DNA from: Callaeas wilsoni
Taxonomy: Eukaryota; Chordata; Aves; Passeriformes; Callaeidae
Length of the DNA: 64,000 nt
Assembly (NCBI GenBank): GCA_013398955.1
Contig: VWPU01006262.1
Location: 62,001 to 126,000 of the forward strand
Direction of reading: 5' to 3'
Both the position numbers and the translations under genes were made by a program. Under the pieces are notes generated by a model. The model did no database searches and was not told the origin of the DNA. It was given only the letters and a program-made list of their open reading frames with translations. The first letter of the stretch is position 1. Every line of letters starts with the position of its first letter. Shown here piece after piece: positions 25,301-37,900 of this stretch.

Positions 25301-26537
25301 TAAATTGTTGTTTTCAAAGTTACATTGTGTACAAAACACATTACTAAGGCCCAGGTTCTCATATCCTCAGTCTCACCAAACACCTTCTTTTTGGTCAGTC
25401 ATGCAGCAAGGTGACATTAAAACAAAAGAAAGGTCATTCAAACCCTTCCATAAAGGAATTAAATCAGCACAGCAGCAAGACAGCCCTCAAACGGCCAGCA
25501 GGAAGCCAATAAGAAAGTAGATACTTATCAGCCAACAAGATAAGTCACACCTGTATTTATTTTACTAATTGTAATTTGTATTCCTGGATTTTTCAGAAGA
25601 CTCTTGTTTCTTTTCTAGCTCTTGTGAAAATAACTGTTTGCCTTTTTGGTTTTGTACTTCTGGAATTAATCTGGCATTACCCTAGAGAAAAAACTCTATT
25701 ATTTTATAGAAATCTATAGGCAACAAAATACCTTTAGGTTGTCAAGAAGTGGACTCTTAAAGCTCCAAAGGCACAACAGTCCCCCAGCAGTCTCCCAGTT
25801 CCCAGGTGTGTGATCAGTAGTTCTGTGAGTTCAACTCACCTTTGCAGAAGGGTCATCCACAGGCCCCCTGAGCTTACTGCAGAAACTATTCCTAATTCAC
25901 TGGAGCTGTGACTTCAGCCCTCACAAAAATATATGCATCAATTTGCAAAAAGACAAAACTTGATTTAGGCCTGTGTCTGTGTATGCTTTCACTCTTCTTC
26001 CTCATTTGTTTTCATCTCAGCAGGGTAATTAATTAGTTTTATATCACTGCTCTGGGTAGGCTGAAGTGCAGACCCATGCTCTTTCCATAGAGTTATTGGA
26101 GACAGTAAAATTGTCTGTGGGCACTGTAATAGCAACAAAGGTGATCCTGTTGACGTGACACCCTTTGACCAGATGCAAGATGTTTCCTTGTTATGCAATG
26201 GCAGCCCCTGCCTTTAGAGATATTAGAGCAACAGAGCTGTGCAAAGAACTCAAAGGCTGAACCGAGAATCAGTAATACTTGGGGAAAGATTCCTCAGTGC
26301 AGGGAGTTAAAATAGTGCCTTGATCATGAATCAGTCATTTTAATTATGCATTACTTGACATCTGCACTCTTCTATACGTTCATTCTTCCATGTCCTCACT
26401 CATGATCATCAGTAATCCAGTGACTTATTTTGTTGGCTTGCACACCTATCAAATCCATTTCCATAAGTCACTCATGCAGGTTTAGTAGTACAGAGTGCCT
26501 TAGATTTTGAGTTTCCAAAAGGTCATTGATATTTGAG
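22383..26537. other. Non-coding stretch, no gene seen
   Basis: The block includes a G-rich run (24489-24508) and otherwise unique A+T-rich DNA. The 96-codon frame at 25230-25520 and others show no domains or splice borders. Confidence 0.5.
24489..24508. repeat. G-rich run (possible quadruplex)
   Basis: GGGGGGTGGGGGGGAAGTGG gives two long G tracts and a shorter one. Intramolecular quadruplex formation is possible if the long tracts are split, but this is only an inference from base composition. Confidence 0.5.
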
Positions 26538-26763
26538 TGGGCTGACCCTGGCTGGGTGCCAGACACCCACCAAAGCTGCTCTATCACTCCCCTTCTCAGC
26601 TGAACCGGGAGAGAAAAATATAACAAAGGTTCATGCGTTGAGATAAGGTCTGGGAGATATCACTCAGCAAATACTGTCACAGGCAAAACAGATTCAGATT
26701 GGAGATATTAACTGAATTTATTACTAACAAAATCAGAGCAGGATAATGAGAAGTAAAATAAAT

Positions 26764-26824
26764 CTTAAAAATACCTCCCCCCTACCTCTCCCTCCTTCCT
26801 CCCCCTCTACCTCCTCCACCTCAG
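26764..26824. repeat. Polypyrimidine tract inside LTR
   Basis: About 60 bases that are nearly all C and T (CCTCCCCCCTACCTCTCCC type). It belongs to the LTR piece at 26538-27046 and could form triplex DNA. Confidence 0.75.
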
Positions 26825-26908
26825 AGATGCAGGGAGGCAGGGAATGGGGATTATGGTCAGTTTATCACATGTTATTTTTGCCACTGCTCGGGAAAAAGAG
26901 TCCTTCCC

Positions 26909-27046
26909 CTGCTGCACTGTGGGGTCCCTCCCATGGGAATCAGTTCTCCATGAACTTCTCTAATGTGAGTGCATCCTACAGGAAACAATTCTCCACAAAC
27001 TGCTGGAATGTGGGTCACTGCCACAGGATGCAGTCCTCCGGGCACG
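26909..27046. repeat. 45-bp minisatellite inside LTR
   Basis: Units at 26936-26980 and 26981-27025 are each 45 bases and share the pattern GGAA..CA.TTCTCCA..AACT.CT..AATGTG.GT. A partial unit precedes them (about 26909-26935) and another follows (27026-27046). This internal array is a feature of the LTR family rather than an independent satellite. Confidence 0.8.
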
Positions 27047-27299
27047 TATTTTATCTGTATGAATAAAAAAATCTACTTGCCAAGATAAAGCTGTTAACAA
27101 AGTTCATTATTTTGCTTTTACTTTTTACTAGTGCCTCTTCTGACTTAGAATTGTATTAACTATGTGCCACTTACATGACATACAAAAGTATTCACATATT
27201 TCAAGAGAATGGCAGTTAACAAAACTCCCATTGTCTGCTATTTTCTAATACAGGTTTCATTAAACAGATATATATGTATTAATACTGATTATTCCTGAG
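27047..27299. other. Short unique spacer between two LTR pieces
   Basis: A+T-rich sequence without a recognised element. It separates two retroviral LTR remnants in opposite orientation. Confidence 0.5.
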
Positions 27300-27577
27300 G
27301 ACAGGGCTTTGCATGGTGACCACTTGCACGGGAAATGTTCACCTCCCTTGTACACTCTACTATTAATATTCTTGCTGTTACTGTTCATTTATTATTTCAT
27401 TACTGTTTCCAGTAAATTGTTCTTATCTCAAACCCTCAATCTTTAACTTTTGTACCTCTAATTCTTCTCTCCAGCCTGCCAAGGGGGAAAGGAAGGGGGA
27501 AGTGAGCAAGCAACACATAGCTTGGAGAGTTTCAGTGGGAACACTAGATCGGGAAATACCATTTCTAACCAAAGACA
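27300..27577 (+). mobile_element. Endogenous retrovirus LTR fragment, plus strand
   Basis: The piece contains the run expected near the 3' end of avian ERV LTRs in forward orientation. It has a TACACTCTACTATTAAT block, a variable ATT/GTT-rich block, CAGTAAATTGTTCTTATCTC, a CTTTAACTTTTGTACCTC block, a purine run with GGAAAGGAAGGGGGAAGTGA, GAGCAAGCAAC, and TTTCAGTGGGAACACTAGAT followed by GGGAAATACCATTTCTAACC and a terminal AAAGACA. The right border at 27577 ends in CA as expected. The left border is uncertain because similarity fades. It lies opposite in orientation to the neighbouring piece at 26538-27046, so the two are separate insertions. Confidence 0.6.
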
Positions 27578-30500
27578 AAAAAGTTATTTGTATGTCGCTA
27601 GTCTAGACTTCTCCTCTTTGGACAAGAAAGGAAACATCTGATGACTCTTAAAAAGCAGAATATCTCAAGAAACAAAACAGTCAAAAATTAAGAGGCTGAC
27701 AAAGAGAGAAAACATTATTGGATATTTCACATCACTCACCAAGCAATTTCTTTAGAATTATACAACATAAAAGATCTCAGGCATAAATAAGCTCTATAAC
27801 CAGATAAAGAGCATTTCTTTAACAGCGTGCTTACATAGATGAATAGACACTAAAATTCAATGAAATTTACTGAAATAATGGTTCTCACTTTAGCATGAAG
27901 ATCTTAAAAATATTAATGCAATAAAATTTATTTTGCAAATGCATTTGATGTTCTACAATTTACCTCAGTATATCAACACACATTCATCAGTCAGCAAGTG
28001 CACACTCTGAAATGTCAGTATGGCTTTTAATTTTCTTCTGATACAAAACCATGTTTTTATGTTTTCAAACATCTGCACCAAGTCTATTTGTCCTTCTTCC
28101 TAAGGCAATCTCAAAATCCAATGAGTCTGAGGTTCTTTCTGTTCCTTACACTGATAAAAAATAGAGTTTGTACAAATAAATATAGAGTATTTTTTGCCTT
28201 TGGGAAATTCATTGCTATCCTTAAAGATGGAAACAGTCATAAGAAAAAGATACCTTATTAAGGAAAAGTAATGAATTTCAGGTGCAAGCAATGCGTTTAG
28301 TACTTCATTTTTTCAGCTGTTGACCTCAAGCTGCTCTGTGCTGGAAAGAGCTGGGAGCTTTTCCTTCCAAGACCTGTAAATAGTGCAAGATTGCAATAAT
28401 TAGTTAGAGTAGCTAGGCATTTACAGTTAGTCCTCATATCCAAAGATAATCTTATCCAGTCACTACTTTTGGAAAATCATAATTGAAGTGCAGAAGTTTA
28501 CTTTTGCACAATTTGTGTACACAATGCACTTTATCTAAGAATCTTCACAGTTAGGTGACTTTAGTGGCTTGCCAGATGATGATCATAATATTACCCCACC
28601 ACTTTGCAACAATGTTGCATGCTTTGCAAAGAGCTAGATGTAATATGTCTTCAGATAATGCATGATTAGACAAATTTGTCTTCTGTATTTTTAAAATATG
28701 GTTAAAAAAATTGACACCATCACATACAATTTTTATTCAACAACACTTTGCTTCCAGTATGGCTTGGGCTTACACAGTTAGTCATTCTAAGCACTCACCC
28801 TCCCCTACCTCAGGCTCCTGGCTAGATGAGCAGTTACACTGCATTGTCTCTGATCCCTGACCAAATGGACATCTTTACATTTGTAAGGAGGACAGCTTAA
28901 AGCAACAGCTGTCTAGTATGGCAAGATTATTTACAGCCTTCTGTTGAAGACTTTAACTTTTCCAAGCAAACCTAAGGTGATATGAAATTACAGTTATGTT
29001 TCCAGTCAAATAATTCAGAATAAGATGAATGTCTAATTTCTGTGACTATCTGCTATTTACTATCATTATATCCATCTCCCTATTGCCACTATTTTCTGAT
29101 ATTAAATTATTATTCCCATTACAAATTTGCTACTATTTTGCAGGTAGTGCTCTAATGTAATGATGCCACAGGCACATAGATAGTTAACATGCTGGAAATG
29201 TGAGGGATAATGACCATCCATGCAAGCTCCTCAGCCACAGGAAAGACATAAGCTGTTTACAAGGAGCTAAGGATGAGAGAGAAGATTATACCCCAACAAA
29301 TTAAGCAAGCAGTTTCTATTCTAGCCTTGATTCTTCTATGTGAGCACAATCACAGCTTCTATGTATATTGGTTTTCTTGCTGTGTCATGTACTTTTTCTG
29401 TAGAAGACAGTATTTCTTAATGATTTACAGGATAAGCAACAAAATTCACTCAGATAGAACTGCAATGCCAAGCAAGGAATTAATGTGAGGTGTTTAATGT
29501 GCTGGATTATGTCTCCAAATGAGTCACGTATGTCACAGCCCCTGGTTTCAGCCGTGAGCAGGACTATTTTTTGCTATAATAATCAGCGATACAGTTACCT
29601 GCCAACACCATCAACTCCCAGGGGCATCAGAAATTTGGATTCCAGAACGAGATCTCATATTTATTAAACAAGGCTCTGTTGCAGGTAATATTCTAGCCTT
29701 GCGATACATTAAAGCAGCACAGACAATTTCAGGAAACAAAAGCACTGTTGAATGTTGAGGGTTTTTTTCACTGCTGTTAGTTAGTCTGCTATTTGACTGG
29801 CTTTTACTTCATTGTTTATGATTTCCAGTTGCTTATCAAATATATACGGCACACAAATTTCAACCTGTGGATTGTTTATAAATGGTTGACTGTAACAACT
29901 TTAGTTTAAATAGGTTTTATTCTCATGAATATTCAATCATTTGTTTTTTTCTACATCATGTTGTTTTCTTTCCTGTCTGGGTGACATAATAATTTGAAAT
30001 GGTTCTGCTTTCTTTCACATCTAATGCTATTTTACACAAAAAACTTGGATATGTACCCAAAAGTGCATTTTCTTGAATAAATTGCCCTGCATAAATATGT
30101 GTGTGAGGGGTAGGGGGAGGGCTAATTAAGAAGCCCATATACACGGTCAAGCCCAGATTGTATTGGGAAGGCAATGAAATTGCTCCCTTGCTGCACACTG
30201 TGAAGTGATCTAAAAATGGAAACTGCTGTGCTACTCTGTTAATGGAACAGGTTACAGTACGATTCGAGACCTTCCTCTCTCATTCAGAAATGACTACAGA
30301 CTGAACGAGAAAATTATCTCTTTCTCCTGAAATGCACATATAGAAAGTGATTTACTTTCTGTCATTCATTACAAACAGGTATGGATCCCATTTAAATCTG
30401 CCAAAACCTAAGAGAGTCAGATTGGAAAATGCTGGGAGATGGCAGGCTCACAGCCTACCATGTTAATGCAAAGCTTAGACTGTTTTTTTCCCCATGGATC

Positions 30501-31434
30501 AATTTACACTTATGTGTATTAGATTTTGCCTAACATTTCATTCATACCTGGATCCTGTAAAGCCCTTCTATGAGTCTGTGCTACCTGCCACAGATCCCCT
30601 CGGTATCTTGAATAACACAGTGTCACCTGCACTGCACAGTGTCACACAAGTTTCTCACTTGTCTCTGACCAAGTCATCATCTGTTTATCTGTCAGCCAAT
30701 GACTCATCCACGTTATGATCTTTCCTCTTGCCCCACCAATGCCTTAAAAGCTCTGGGAGAATGTTTGCCTTTTTGGAAACTTCAGTACATTATTTTAGCA
30801 GACCAAATCATTCCATTGATATGCTTGCTGCTGCTCTGAAAGCACTTCAAGAAGCCATTAAAAGGCACAATCTCTGCCAACAGAGCTGTGCTTCACCAAA
30901 GCTTCTGCTGATCTGCCCAGTACAGGATTCAGAATGGGCAGCCTATGCTTCCCCACTATGCTCCCATCAATTTTTTTATTTAGGTTGTAAGAGTTGCCAT
31001 TCTCCTGTCTCTGGATACCAGAGCTGTTCCAAATGGAGCCTACAAGTGCAAGGTGCTTCATACTTAAGCCGTGTTTGAACTAGTATGTAAATATTAACCA
31101 ACCTGATGATTTTGAGGGGTTCCTTCCATCTAATTGCACCATATCTTCTTCTGCAGTCAGTGTGTTTTAAACATATCCTATGCTGACTCCTTTCTTTCCT
31201 GTGTTAGAGCCTTACAGGGTGCAAACCTTTTTGCTTCTTCCACAATAAACATCAATGCATGAAGCTCATGGAACTTCCCTGAAACGGTCTCATGCTCTTT
31301 GAGTGCTCCTTCTATAGACTGGCTATCACAGTACAGGCTGCCTGGTAGGCTTCTTTTCCAAATACATTGGAAAAATTATTTTGTTCTAGTTTTGTTCCTT
31401 TAGCTTTTTCTCACTTCTCCTTGACTTGCAGAAT

Positions 31435-31495
31435 AATATTTTATATTATAAAATATTATATATTTTATATATATAAATATATATATGCCAGTGTT
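31435..31495. repeat. TA-rich tract
   Basis: Almost pure A+T with ATATTTTATATTATAAAATA-type palindromic pieces, prone to cruciform formation and length variation. Confidence 0.75.
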
Positions 31496-32667
31496 TATGA
31501 TAATTACTTTTTTCTATTTATTTATACTTGCATTTATTTTATTCCTATAATGGTTGTCAGGTACAACCATTTACAGAGTCCTTGCCAGTGATCATAATGA
31601 TAGTAAATGTATGGGTTTGTGATAAACCATGCTATATGACATCATCCTCTTGACTAGTTCTATACAATGAGAATTGTATCCTCTTTGTAGTTATCATCAT
31701 CTCAGATGATCACCAAAAGGAGCATCCCTAAGCTTTTTCTTTCTTTCTGCCTACAGAAATATTTTCATAACTCTGGCAGTAGACTCTCCAATAAGTCTTG
31801 ACCACCCAAATCCAGGTCACTCATGCACTGTGGAAAGAAGCCATACAAGCATAGATGGCTATATATAGATATCTGATTCCCATCAACACAAGCTTGAAAC
31901 ATGCCAATTGCTTTAACTAGATTGCCAAAATTTAGCTAAATTCAGGATTCACCAATTTTTGGCAGCAGTGCAATTCTCAGCTAATTCAAGCCATTTATGT
32001 AGTGTATCAAGAGAGGTTACAAAGCCAAAATGTGTCTACCAGAATTTTGAAAATTTTTCTTTTCATGATTTAAAAACAAGTCATGAAAATCAGATCTTTT
32101 TTCCCCAATAGAAAGAAAACATTGTCTTGTACGAGAAAGAGTAAAGGCACCAGTTCTGCTCCAAATGACTGTTTCTACAAAGATTCTGATGATACATATA
32201 TCTGAGGCATACTTGGAAATGCACTAGTTATATGTTTATGTATTCACTCCATAAAGGGTTCAGTATTCTGTCAGATTTTGCACAGCATATAAGAGCAACT
32301 GGCATGATGTCACCACCCAGTTGGTTAAAACAAAAGGAAAAGGGCTGTTCTTATTCATTGGCAATTGTGTCCTTTAATGATAATGCATTCATTTCCCAGT
32401 TTTGTATAGCATCTTGTGATTTTCTGGTAACTATGGCAACTATTCATTTTTGTTTGAATAAAAATGTGTTGTAACACCATGCGACTTGCTGGCATATAAA
32501 TTAAGGCTGCCTGCTGGAACTAGGATGCCAGAATTCAGTTTTCCCGCTTAGCTTTAAACTGACGTGTTCACTCTTCGTGAAGAAAATGCCTGTCTTTGCT
32601 GAGGAAAAAAAAGTGTTTGTCCTGAGTAGGTGGAAAAGGTCATTCAGTTCAGTGCACAAAGCACAGG

Positions 32668-32714
32668 TGCTGATGACTGCTGACCGAGGAGTGAGTCAGT
32701 CAGGCTGAGCAAAG
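32668..32714. promoter_or_regulatory. Cluster of AP-1/MAF-like motifs
   Basis: Within 47 bases there are TGCTGATGA, TGCTGACC, TGAGTCAG (32692-32699) and GCTGAGCAAAG. TGAGTCA is the AP-1 core, and TGCTGA and GCTGAGCA are MARE half-site types. The density suggests a candidate enhancer element, but there is no nearby gene here to link it to. Confidence 0.3.
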
Positions 32715-33281
32715 AAAATACCGGAATTACCTTTTACTAAGCTATGGCATCAAGACCAGTCAAGAGGAAAGAATAAGGAAAAAAAAGACGATGAGATATG
32801 AAACCACAGCTGAATCTTACCTGCATCCTAGAGAGAGCAGCTGAGCTCCCAGTCATAAGAAGACATTTCAGCAGCTCTGGCCTAGTCTGTGGTGCGCAGA
32901 ATCACTGATGCAACGCTCCAGAGCTGACTGCCCTGCTGTCATTCTTCAGGCCAGTGTAACCTCGACTCTTAGAAAATACCTGCTAGCACCTAATTCCTTC
33001 TAAAATAAAGCCCCTGAACTTTTATTACTACATTTTCAGGCTCACATATTTCAATGGATTAAAGCATCACAACAATAGATTTTTCTCTTCCTAATTCTCT
33101 CCCATCTGTTTCTCCTCTTTTGTTTTCTTGGAAAAGCAGGAGATTTTTATTCAAGTCAGTTAATGCTAGAAGGTAAAATTTTACTTCTTCTTGTATTGTG
33201 GCAGCTGTTTGCATTTCCAGTATACCTGAAATTCCGAGTACATCCTTGGTTACTTGGGCCCTGTTCTGGTCTCTCATCAGC

Positions 33282-33420
33282 ATAACACAGAATGGTAGAA
33301 TAATTCAGGTTGGAAGGGATTTCAGGATATCCTCTGGTGTGACCTGCCATTCAGAGTGGAGAGTCAAATTTATTTCAGACCAGGCTTCTCAATCCAATTT
33401 CAGCAGCACTTCTCCTGAGG
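33282..33420 (-). mobile_element. CR1 LINE remnant, 3' end, minus strand
   Basis: The segment ACACAGAATGGTAGAATAAT followed by TCAGGTTGGAAGGGATTTCA is the reverse complement of the characteristic CR1 3' end. After it come diverged matches to the next CR1 block (around CAGACCAGGCTTCTCAATCC). It is a 5'-truncated, old copy of about 140 bases with no open frame of the element. Confidence 0.8.
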
Positions 33421-34852
33421 TATCGGGGTATAGATGAAAGAAGAAACTGCCTGCAGCAAAAGTAATAAATTGATAATTTGATGAAGGACATTGAAAACCA
33501 AGGTTAACATAATACTCATATTTCTTCTTAATCCAAACAGTAGTTTATCTTGAAATATTATCTCCAGAATTACTTTCAGAATTCCCTATCCAACCTCAGT
33601 ACTAAGTTTCATGGCATTACTTCTCCAGATAAAGTTCAGTATGTATATAAATTTCATGTGAATTGAAATCTGAAAGATTCATGCCCTTTGATCTTTGCAA
33701 GACATCATTACAGCATTACCTTCCCAAGCATTAATTAATAATAAATGCTTTATTCATCAGGAAGCTAAGGTAAGCACTTTTTTTCACACCCTCCCAGTTC
33801 CAGGATCCAAATTCTATTAAAAAAGCTTAGGACTAGCACATCTTCATTTCCAGATGCTTAAGTCTCTTAAGAGCAGAACTGATGCAGCAGGATGTTTTAG
33901 TATTATTAGTTTCAGATTAAGGTAAAACAAGCAACTCTGTTTGGTTTCCTTTTCTATGATACTGCTTTACATTAGATTTTTATTTTGGAGGAAAAAACCC
34001 AAACATCAATGTTCCAGTAAATTATTTCAACACAGATAGACAAAACATTAGATCTCACAAATACCAGCAATAGTTTCCAAGCTAGATTCTCATGATGTTA
34101 GGTTGAGGCTCAAGACAACCAAAATCATTATGTCCTGAATTTTAGATTCTGGTATAATTGTTCAGTGGAGATGTACTTATATTAGGTCAATGAAAGGTAA
34201 ATAATGCACAAGTGAATTTCAGGAAGGCCAATGATGGTTTAAAGCCAGTTTTGACAGATCTGCTAATCTATGTATCATGCTCTTGGGGAGAACTTTGACT
34301 TGAACAAGTTTTTGTCAGAGTCAAGGGTCACTGCTTCAGTGATTCTGTTTTAAATCTTACAAAGCTTAGTGGAAATAATATCAAATGCAGCATTCCTTGC
34401 TCCAGCTTACAGGAAAACACCAAAGCAAGGAGAATTTTGCACACCAAGCATCCAGATGAAATAGGAGCTAAAAACTTTCCTGTACTTTCCTTCAGTGGGG
34501 CATAACAGCAGAAAAAATGCAGTTTCCAGTCATAAGAATTCATCACAAAAGGAAAAGTAAAGGTAGGAGGAGAGATCGTGGAGAAATTTTGAAAAAGCAT
34601 AGGGATCCTATGAACAGAGAGGAATCTTGTCTCCTGCTCCTAAAGGTCAAAATGCCTGACCTTGAGACCACTCCCAGAAAAACAGTCTTCCCATGAGAAA
34701 AGCTTCCCCATGCAGTCTGTGTGCATATGTCTACAAATATAACCTTCGCTCCTTATCGGTTTTTTTCTGAGAAAGGGCTAGTCAGTGAAAATCTTCTGTG
34801 GCAAATGGAGACTGGGATTAATAGTTAAGTCATGTATTTCTGTCTTTTGCAG
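33421..34852. other. Non-coding stretch, no gene seen
   Basis: No gene or classified repeat was recognised. The minus-strand frame at 34328-34600 has no domain. Confidence 0.5.
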
Positions 34853-34969
34853 CAGACTGAGGAGAGTGCTCGAATATATCAGATCCTTCTGTGGAGTGAA
34901 AGAAGCAAAGTTTCACATCAAAAGTATGAGCATCACCACCTGGAAATGGCAAATGTTACTCTCCGTCAG
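34853..34969 (+). other. Weak candidate exon, 117 bases, plus strand
   Basis: The segment follows a pyrimidine tract ending TTTCTGTCTTTTGCAG. It is 117 bases (39 codons), open in one frame starting Q-T-E-E-S-A-R-I-Y-Q and ending N-V-T-L-R-Q. The composition is more protein-like than that of other frames here. The donor CAG|GTTTTTTTTT is poor, which is the main reason for low confidence. A second frame is open across the same bases, so openness alone is not strong evidence. No protein family is recognised. Confidence 0.2.
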
Positions 34970-37900
34970 GTTTTTTTTTCAAATTCAAATTGTCCAATGC
35001 AATTTGTGCTGATGCGTAATTCATGCACAGTGAGTTTAGGGATATTTTAGGAGTATATGATAGTGTCCAGAATACCTTTCCTACCAACTCACCCTACAGG
35101 CTATGTTAAGTCATAGTATCAGTCATTTTCTTAGACAACAAAGTAAATAAAGAGAAATAAGAGATAAACATGATGAAGCTATCTGTACCATTAGTCAAGA
35201 TTCAACGACATTACCAGAAAAGTGGCTTTGAAATTTGGAAAAGACCTATAAGTCATTTTGGCTATGGTAGGGAAACCTATGATCCAAACCTCAAAACCAA
35301 GTAGTGAGTGGCAAGACAAGACAATGAAGGAAAAGTCTGGTTAATAGCTGGTACAGGGAAGAGTCTCTAGAAGATAGGATTAAGTAGGTTTTGAAAATCT
35401 TTCTAGGATTCAAAGCTGAAAACTGCAAGTACACATTGAATTGAATCAATGAGAAACACCATTAATATAGTTTTCTAATTATATCCACTTAGGACATTGG
35501 ATTTACATACTTTGCTCCATACATTTCCTTCTGAATTTCAGTTTTTTCACTGAACATGAGCCTAAGAGACAAGAAATAAAGCAAGCACACTTGGACCTTC
35601 AGGACCACATTCTCAATTTACATAAGATTCCCACTGATGTAAGCAAGGATAAGGTGAAATACAACCTTCAGCACATTTCAACATCTACCAGTAGAACTTA
35701 CAATTCAGGGGGAGAGGAGCTGAAACTAAAACATGATCTAACCAGGAAAGAAAAGCTGAAACCACAAAATCTATTATTGACTTATGTCTCAGTAAAAACA
35801 CTCCAAGATCTTCTGCATCAATATGTGATTGGATCAGTCATTTTATTATTCTGAACACAGTAAAGATCTATAGGTCAGGAATAAGAATGTTTGCTTTATA
35901 TTTTCTTGAGAGGTGAAACTTCTTAACTGAATCTTACACTTAATCATTTCCAAATCCCAGGCTATATCTGCTGATCCCTGTTTCGATTTAAAATAAAATT
36001 CATTTTCCGGTTAGCTGCATGACTTTTATTTCAGATTTGACTTAGAGATTTATGAATGTGATATAGCTTTTCTTGCTGAACACTTGAACAATCTTGGTCC
36101 CTGTGGTGACTTCCACATAGCTGCAAGTGGAAAGAAACACTCACTACTGTAAAATGATATGACATCCCTACTTCAAAAGCCAAAACAAATTTTTGAAGGC
36201 TGAAGCGTTCAATTGCAGGAGGGATGAAAACCCAAGGGGATCTAGACCTTTCAGTATTGTGAAAAGTCGATGCCAGTTTTCAATTCATAGCTTCTTAATT
36301 GAGAAACAGAGAGAATCCAGGCACACAATGAATTGTTCCCTGTATGGAAAGGGGGAGACAGGGAGGTTATTGATTGAACCCACTGTTTCTCCTGTCACTA
36401 CTCACTTAAATTTGACTTTGACTCAGAGTAAAATGATTTCTCCTGAAGATAACTGCTCCACACTGCACTGCACAATTTACCACAGAGGGTAAATATATAG
36501 CAAATGGACCACAGGATTCTGAAGACAAGAGTTGGGCACAGCACACCAGCATGACTCCCTGCAGCATAGCATCGCTACTGCCACACATCCTTAAGGGTAA
36601 TGGCTTAGGCAGTGCTGACTATTTGCACACCCAAAATGTTTGGTACCTCAGCTTGCAATGCCCTTCACAATGCAAGCGACAAATGCAGCAGAGATGATCT
36701 TTTCTATTCATACTAGTACCCGAGTACAGGTTGAGGTACGAAATGGTTGGGAGGAAAGGCAAAACTCAAACCATGATGCTGAGATCCTCTGCTCTGGTTG
36801 CTTGCTTAACCCTAGGGTTTTGGGGTTTTTAATGCCTAGAAACACACTGGTTTTTACACAGAAATATTTATTCAGTGTACAGCTCACATTGACTGTGACT
36901 TTTAATAATGTGGGATAAACACACTCGGTGCACCCCACAGGCCTGTTTATTGTGCCACACCAAGATTCCCATGGGAGCACCCCACATCTCCAACCCTGCT
37001 AACCTTCCAGTGCAGGGAAGCAGTGTATAGCATATATCTGTTTAATACACATTGAACTGTAGAAATTATGTAGATGTTTGGAGTACAACAAATGCAAGTG
37101 ACTTTGAGGCCAAATTACTTTTTTAAAATAGGATTTGGTGTCTAATATCATGAGGACAGCATAGTAAGGGGTAAATTTTTTGTTTTGTGTGTTTTGATAT
37201 TCAGTGTCTGAAATCATTCAGGGAGTTTGTTAACTCACAGCTCTCCAAAACACACTAGCAACCTATTCAAACATTAAGGCACTTCAATGCTATCAAAGAT
37301 CATACCTCCGTGCACTTGTACTTTTAGCTTGGACTCAGATATCTTTAAAAGTGACAGAAGGAACAAATTAAATGAGAAATAAAAAATATTCTCCAGAAAA
37401 TCTTTTGAAGGCAAACTGACAAATAGAGAAGACAAATATGTGGGATTCGGATCTGGAAAATACACAACTTTCAGAATAACAGGCAGCTCCAAATAGTGAA
37501 ATCAATGTTCAAAGTTAAAAAATAGATGAAATTCCTAATGAATAACCAAACTACATCTCCACAGACAAAGCACTTGAAGGCTATGTATGTTGGAGATACG
37601 TGTACTTTAGTTTTCAGATCTTGTATTTTACAAGAAAATAAAATGGGATATCAATCACTAATTCACTGATTAATATAATGTGCTCACATTTTAATAAGCC
37701 AGCTGAAAATTTCACCTTCTTTGCAGTTCTGCTTTGCAAAGCACTTCCCAAATAATTAATTTCAAGCAACTTACTTCATTCTACCAGTATCTTCCTGACT
37801 ATCTAGCATTGCTCATATACTCAATTTCCAGAGCATTTTACTTCAAAATGAGATGAACAGAAGTGTGACTCACGTACACCTAGGAGCACTGAACCATTTG

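Larger units (their letters stand above)
26538..27046 (-). mobile_element. Endogenous retrovirus LTR fragment with minisatellite
   Basis: On the plus strand the piece begins TGGGCTGACCCTGGCTGGG. It then shows blocks that I associate with a common avian ERV LTR in reverse orientation: a CACCAAAGCTGCTCTATCACTC block, an AGATAAGG block, an AATCAGAGCAGGATAATGAGA block, a long polypyrimidine tract (26764-26824) and a tandem array of 45-base units. The right end, which would hold the start of U3, is missing. The class (ERVL or ERVK) is not resolved here. Open frames across it, such as 26746-27066, are by-products of the repeat, and no retroviral gene is present. Confidence 0.7.
27578..33281. other. 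Non-coding stretch, no gene seen
   Basis: Unique A+T-rich DNA. It includes a TA-rich tract (31435-31495) and a dense group of AP-1/MAF-like motifs near 32.68 kb. Open frames of up to 116 codons (30728-31078) have no domain, and overlapping frames on the opposite strand make coding unlikely. Confidence 0.5.

Noticed and set aside
26538..27577. A provirus with two flanking LTRs
   Set aside because: The two LTR pieces differ in sequence type and lie in opposite orientation, and no retroviral coding remnants lie between them.
30255..30270. B-box-like sequence (ATTCGAGACC) suggesting a tRNA or SINE
   Set aside because: No A box at the right distance and no cloverleaf arms could be found.
30728..31078. 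116-codon open frame
   Set aside because: An opposite-strand frame (30858-31061) is also open. There are no recognisable motifs, and the cysteine- and serine-rich composition fits chance translation.
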